Assembly (NCBI GenBank): GCA_031372145.1
Contig: JANMKR010000093.1
Coordinates: 1 to 8,312 of the forward strand
Direction of reading: 5' to 3'
Length of the DNA: 8,312 bases
Source of the DNA: CALMEC01 sp031372145
GTDB taxonomy: Bacteria > Actinomycetota > Thermoleophilia > Miltoncostaeales > Miltoncostaeaceae
The position numbers and the translations under genes were made by a program. The notes beneath the pieces were generated by a model that did not search any database, was not told where the DNA came from, and saw only the letters and a list, made by a program, of their open reading frames with translations. Positions 5,401-8,312 of the stretch are shown piece after piece; positions within the stretch are counted from its first letter, which is position 1; each line of letters opens with the position of its first letter.

Positions 5401-8312
5401 ACGATCGCCGCCGAGTTCGAGGGGTTCCCGGGACTCCTGGTCCCCGCGGACCTGGCCCCGACCCAGGTGGGAGTGACCGTCCAGCTGCCGGGCGGCCAGA
5501 CCAACCAGGTCTCGTGCCTGCTCGACCAGGCGACACCACAACTCATGGCCGTCTCCAAGCCATATGTTGACCTGCGCGTCGCCGGGGACACCACCTTCGT
5601 CATCAAGGGTCAGGGCTTCGGCACCAGCGGCTCCGTGACCCTGGACAACGCGACGGTGCTCCCGACGAGCGTGTGGAGCGACACCCAGATCAGCGTCAAC
5701 GTCCCCGTCACCACGACCCCGGGCGCCCATCAGCTCAACGTCATCGCCACCAACGGCCAGAAGACGGTCAACGGGCTGACGTTCCACGTCCTCGGCGGGA
5801 GCTACACCCCCAACGTCTACGAAGTCGGCCCGGGCAAGACGTACGCGCCGACCAACTCGCTTCCGGCGACCGCCGACCACGCCGTTCAGCGAGCGATCGA
5901 CGCGGCCGCCGCGAGCTCGGGCAACGACCTGGTGGTCGTCTACCCGGGGCTCGCGACCCTGGACAACCCCCGCCAGAACCCCCGGGGGGCCTACTATGAG
6001 AACCTCATCATCACCAAGCCGCTGAAGCTCCAGGGCGTTGGTCCCGGTGGCATCCAGACGGCAACCAACACGACGGTCTCCGGCTCGATCATCGACGGCA
6101 GCGCCTTTGGTGGTGACAGCCCGGTGGCGACCGACTGGCAGGCCAAGATCGCCGGCCTGCAGTGGGATGGCAACCAGAACGTCAACGACGGCGCCGTGAT
6201 CTCGATCTACGCGCAGAGCAACGCCTTCCCGGTCAGCCCGAGCTTTACCCCCGCAATCGACGGGCTCGACCTCCGGGGCGGCGACCAGCAGGGCTTCCCG
6301 ACCAACATCAACCAGATCGGCGGCGGCCCGACGGGCCTGCCGGCCGCGATCGTCACCCAGGGCGGCGCCGTCTTCGCCAACGCGTATGCCCGGGCGCTGC
6401 ACATCACCAACAACGTCGTCCAGAACAACGGCGGCGGCTACGGGACCATCCGCATCGGCACCCCGGACCTGCCCGCCCCCAACACCAGCAACCACAACGA
6501 AAACCTCGTCATCGCCCAGAACCGGGTGATCGCCAACGCGGGAACCAATCTCGCTGGCGGCATCGGCGTGTTCGCCGGCAGCGACAACTACGAGATCGCT
6601 GGGAACGACGTCTGCGGCAACTTCTCGGCCGAGTACGGCGGCGGCATCAGCGCCTACGGACTCAGCCCCAACGGGAAGATCCACAACAACCGCATCTACT
6701 TCAACCGCTCGTACGACGAGGGCGGCGGAATCATGATCGCCGGCGAGCTCCCCGCGACCCCGGGTGCACTCTCGCCCGGCAGCGGTGCGGTGACCATCGA
6801 GGCCAACCAGATCCAGGACAACCTGGCCAACGACGACGGCGGTGGGATCAGGTTCCTGATGGCCGGCAACTTCCCCATGACCGTCCGCAACAACATGATC
6901 GTCAACAACGTCTCCACGCACGAGGGCGGCGGCGTGGCCCTGGACGACGCGCCGGACGTGCGCTTCGTCAACAACACGGTCATGAAGAACATCACGACCG
7001 CCACCGCGCTCACGAGCAACGGTCTGCCGGCACCCGCCGGCCTGTCGACCGGGGCCAACAGCACGCAGCTCCAAGCGACCCTCCCCGCCGGGAGCCCCAC
7101 GTTCAGCCGGCCGCTCCTGTTCAACGACGTCTTCTGGGACAACCGGGCCGGCACCCGCGCGGGTGACACCGTCACCGGCATCGGCATCGCCGGTGACGCG
7201 ACCGCGGTCAACCACTGGGATCTCGGCGCCGCCGACGGCTCGGGTCTGCCGGCACCGACCAACTCGGTGCTGCAGGTCACCACCGGGACCGTCGCGCACC
7301 CGACCAACATCCTGAGTGACCCGAACGTCGTCGCGACCTACGACACGTCGGTTGACTTCGCCGCCTGGCGGACCAACCCCAACTTCGTCGGCGCGATCCT
7401 CGTGGTGACGGACCTGCCGCCGAACCTGCTCGGTGACTACCACCTCAAGAACAACACCTCACCGGCATACAACCAAGGGGCCGCGAGCAAGACCGTCGGT
7501 TCCCTGACCGTCGCCGCGCCGGCCGTCGACTACGACAACGAGCCACGGCCGGGCTTCGGGGCCTTCGACGTCGGCGCAGACGAACTCAGCAACCCGATCG
7601 CCGACCTCTCCATCACCAAGACCGACGGGCTCGCCACCGTGTACACGGGCCTGCGGGTGACGTACACGATCACTGTGGCGAACATCGGTCCCACCGGCGC
7701 CGGTGGCGCCTCGATCACCGACACGGTCCCGTCCCGACTGACCGGCGTGACCTGGACGTGCGCGGCGACCGCGGGCTCCAGCTGCGCCACGGCATCCGGA
7801 TCGGGGAATGGCATCGACACCACGGTGAGCCTGCTCAGGGCAGGCTCAGCCACCCTGACGGTGACCGGCACGGTCGGCACGGGTCCGAACTCCGGCACGC
7901 TTGCCAACACCGCGACGGTCGCGCCGGCTGCGGGCACGACTGACCCGAACACCGCGAACAACATCGCGACCGACAGCGATACGATCGTCCCGGCCGCCGA
8001 CCTCAGGATCACCAAGAACGACGGGGTCACCGCCCCGACGCTGGGGACCGTCATCCACTACACGGTGGTCGTGTCCAACTTCGGGCCCGCAGCCGTCACG
8101 GCAGCGCGCGTCAACGACGCCCTCCCGGGCGGGCTCACCGGCATCACCTGGAGTTGCACGGCGACTTCCGGCTCCAGCTGCGGCACCACCACCGGATCTG
8201 GGAGCATCGCCAACAAGTCGGTGAACATCCTGTCGGGTGGGACGGTGACCTTCACCGTCAACGGCACGGTCGCCGCGACGGGCACGCTCACGAATACCGC
8301 GACCATCGCCGC
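2467..8312 (+). CDS. Giant secreted mosaic protein: SdrD-B-like modules, IPT/TIG domain, parallel beta-helix and DUF11 repeats; C-terminus cut off
   Basis: 1948 codons without a stop; the gene continues past the right edge. The GTG start has a good Shine-Dalgarno and gives a proper signal peptide: Arg 9 and 12, hydrophobic core about 14-31, AQA cleavage after residue 35. Residues 36-170 are a beta-sandwich ending in PAGRYLISVLADGF. SdrD-B-like modules lie near 176-300, 457-545 and 882-940; a carboxypeptidase-regulatory-like module is at 338-456 (DGTFDIKNVPNGNYTITWWD). The module at 457 carries a full calcium loop, DLNSNGKRDPGE (D463, N465, N467, D471, E474). Residues 1024-1111 are IPT/TIG (FVIKGQGFG). 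About 1119-1706 is a right-handed beta-helix ending in the usual GAFDVGADE-like sequence. DUF11 repeats start at 1712. No enzyme active site was recognised, so a structural, adhesive or matrix role is favoured; the beta-helix could bind or cleave polysaccharide. The frame is open back to 2131, with alternative starts ATG 2233 and GTG 2320. Certain as a gene; role inferred. Confidence 0.93.
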   Translation, partial: MIMAIGHTRSPRGLAATLTLIAMSALLVLSAHAQAAPTGTMTLNVVSARAGGTGVHAGDPITTFKYIINVDNTGTTSPKTPLAGSACDPTTPGFVDPLVPAHCPWTSIAGSASSSPIATQGDQTDFATPLSLPAGRYLISVLADGFKLDGAHLTVPDSGTVAVTVELQPTPLPDATVRALVFHDNAPVNSAPDLPAEQGLAGFEGQLTDYLGQIITDVYGNPLCTTYVGENADTHEIPTGALDPSGVPVVATQGGHCFSDASGMLAIPHMGTNRYALSVIPPNGTNWVQTTTLEGNHDWDSWVMEGNTGYDTEFVTAGEPVPTAVFGFVRPTALAGSATGEIKGVVDAMKIYVPAVGGLASTGQIWGGLNGGKIDKPINRPWIALTDLLNGDQAVYVGRGNADGTFDIKNVPNGNYTITWWDDAQNYILDLKNVTVSAGQVEDLGILPLQEWWTQFEGHVFNDLNSNGKRDPGEPGVKDMGVTIKKRENSGMDRGNIGVTTAADGSYYMENVYPMTQWLVMEVYSDRYYTTGVTYQSDNQPSETTVLGAGVDVSILPIIGLSGRIDWGVKPYPAGKNGGIVGTVSYDTTRNELDPRFAAVEPWQPGIPDLPVNLYAPVPCPNPQTAPATPCATTPAGDEYALADDGAYAHGQLLNQYTTETWQRPGLNGDGNCVPRDVDGNPLDFLAGDQLVTTNATDCLEGPLMGVQFQQGFSTVDGNYGFGDGCFGPGGYDTTTHACANATSTEDGLSALTPDDYIVDVGIPNDARGKPLYKVTREEDINIGNGDQTVPQIPPPPCVGTLHTVDVAGLGTDGYGPVTTPEGITVPASTPTDNPTFVDIQGSTYEGRQTPLCDQKLVHVSDGRSIAPTFNMFTDVPVPARFWGLLVDDLNFSADKKSLLYGEKAGIPNAPVGIYDYTNRLVTTSESDFNGLFDVLLPSTNRINCPTPSGVCANLYRFVGNDPGVPGKLNANYRPDFRTIAAEFEGFPGLLVPADLAPTQVGVTVQLPGGQTNQVSCLLDQATPQLMAVSKPYVDLRVAGDTTFVIKGQGFGTSGSVTLDNATVLPTSVWSDTQISVNVPVTTTPGAHQLNVIATNGQKTVNGLTFHVLGGSYTPNVYEVGPGKTYAPTNSLPATADHAVQRAIDAAAASSGNDLVVVYPGLATLDNPRQNPRGAYYENLIITKPLKLQGVGPGGIQTATNTTVSGSIIDGSAFGGDSPVATDWQAKIAGLQWDGNQNVNDGAVISIYAQSNAFPVSPSFTPAIDGLDLRGGDQQGFPTNINQIGGGPTGLPAAIVTQGGAVFANAYARALHITNNVVQNNGGGYGTIRIGTPDLPAPNTSNHNENLVIAQNRVIANAGTNLAGGIGVFAGSDNYEIAGNDVCGNFSAEYGGGISAYGLSPNGKIHNNRIYFNRSYDEGGGIMIAGELPATPGALSPGSGAVTIEANQIQDNLANDDGGGIRFLMAGNFPMTVRNNMIVNNVSTHEGGGVALDDAPDVRFVNNTVMKNITTATALTSNGLPAPAGLSTGANSTQLQATLPAGSPTFSRPLLFNDVFWDNRAGTRAGDTVTGIGIAGDATAVNHWDLGAADGSGLPAPTNSVLQVTTGTVAHPTNILSDPNVVATYDTSVDFAAWRTNPNFVGAILVVTDLPPNLLGDYHLKNNTSPAYNQGAASKTVGSLTVAAPAVDYDNEPRPGFGAFDVGADELSNPIADLSITKTDGLATVYTGLRVTYTITVANIGPTGAGGASITDTVPSRLTGVTWTCAATAGSSCATASGSGNGIDTTVSLLRAGSATLTVTGTVGTGPNSGTLANTATVAPAAGTTDPNTANNIATDSDTIVPAADLRITKNDGVTAPTLGTVIHYTVVVSNFGPAAVTAARVNDALPGGLTGITWSCTATSGSSCGTTTGSGSIANKSVNILSGGTVTFTVNGTVAATGTLTNTATIA
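6400..6996 (+). repeat. Beta-helix rungs with asparagine ladder and GGG turns
   Basis: Residues 1312-1510. Seven coils each place an Asn at 1316, 1352, 1380, 1408, 1447, 1476 and 1503, with a second Asn exactly five residues later in every coil. Most are followed by Gly-Gly-(Gly)-hydrophobic (1322, 1364, 1391, 1419, 1458, 1487). Coil lengths are 27-29 residues, with two longer ones of 36 and 39. Stacked Asn ladders are characteristic of right-handed parallel beta-helices of the pectate-lyase fold. Confidence 0.75.
7600..7995 (+). repeat. First DUF11 repeat of the giant protein
   Basis: Residues 1712-1843, opening ADLSITKTDGLATVYTG, with VTYTITVANIGP and TDPNTANN typical of the DUF11 family. 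W1763-x-C1765 and C1773 probably form a disulfide staple. The repeat unit is 132 residues (396 bases). Confidence 0.85.
7996..8312 (+). repeat. Second DUF11 repeat of the giant protein, partial
   Basis: Residues 1844-1948, opening ADLRITKNDGVTAPTLG, with W1895-x-C1897 and C1905 exactly 132 residues after the matching residues of the first repeat. Cut by the window edge; more copies may follow. Confidence 0.85.

Noticed and set aside
6400..6996. CRISPR-like or DNA-level tandem repeat
   Set aside because: The periodicity is in the protein (beta-helix coils); DNA units differ in sequence and length.
2341..7443. 1700-codon open frame on the minus strand
   Set aside because: It lies antisense to the giant plus-strand gene, whose G/C-ending codons suppress stops in one antisense frame. 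Its translation is low-complexity (Val, Arg, Asp, Gly) with no recognisable domain, while the plus strand encodes clear domains and a signal peptide.

Overview
High-GC window with strong G/C preference at third codon positions, most like an actinobacterium (inference from composition and from the kind of secreted proteins encoded; no marker gene confirms it). It holds only two genes. Both are large, both encode Sec-exported extracellular proteins, both are cut by the window edges, and they diverge from one long non-coding region.

Positions 1-1640, minus strand: the first 546 codons of a secreted von Willebrand factor A (VWA) protein. Order: signal peptide, VWA domain with an intact metal-binding (MIDAS) motif, a prealbumin-like beta-sandwich region, then about 101-residue DUF11/DUF7507-type Ig-like repeats that run off the left edge.

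Positions 1641-2466: an 826-bp divergent intergenic region with no credible gene. It contains a 17-bp palindrome, a 16-bp palindrome followed by five T's, a 16-bp perfect-stem hairpin with a competing partner, a smaller hairpin, a short inverted repeat, and the ribosome binding sites of both genes at its ends. The part near the left gene is visibly more AT-rich than the rest.

Positions 2467-8312, plus strand: 1948 codons of an open, unfinished giant secreted mosaic protein. Order: signal peptide, carboxypeptidase-regulatory-like/SdrD-B-like beta-sandwich modules (one with a textbook calcium-binding loop), an IPT/TIG domain, a right-handed parallel beta-helix with a regular asparagine/Gly-Gly-Gly rung pattern, and DUF11 repeats at the right edge.

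The common theme is cell-surface or extracellular adhesion/matrix proteins: a VWA binding head on Ig-like stalk repeats beside a beta-helix protein on a similar stalk. Shared control from the intergenic palindromes is plausible but inferred. The C-termini, where an anchoring or sorting signal would lie, are outside the window, so surface attachment versus release cannot be decided. No RNA gene, mobile element, CRISPR array or known defence or biosynthetic system is visible.
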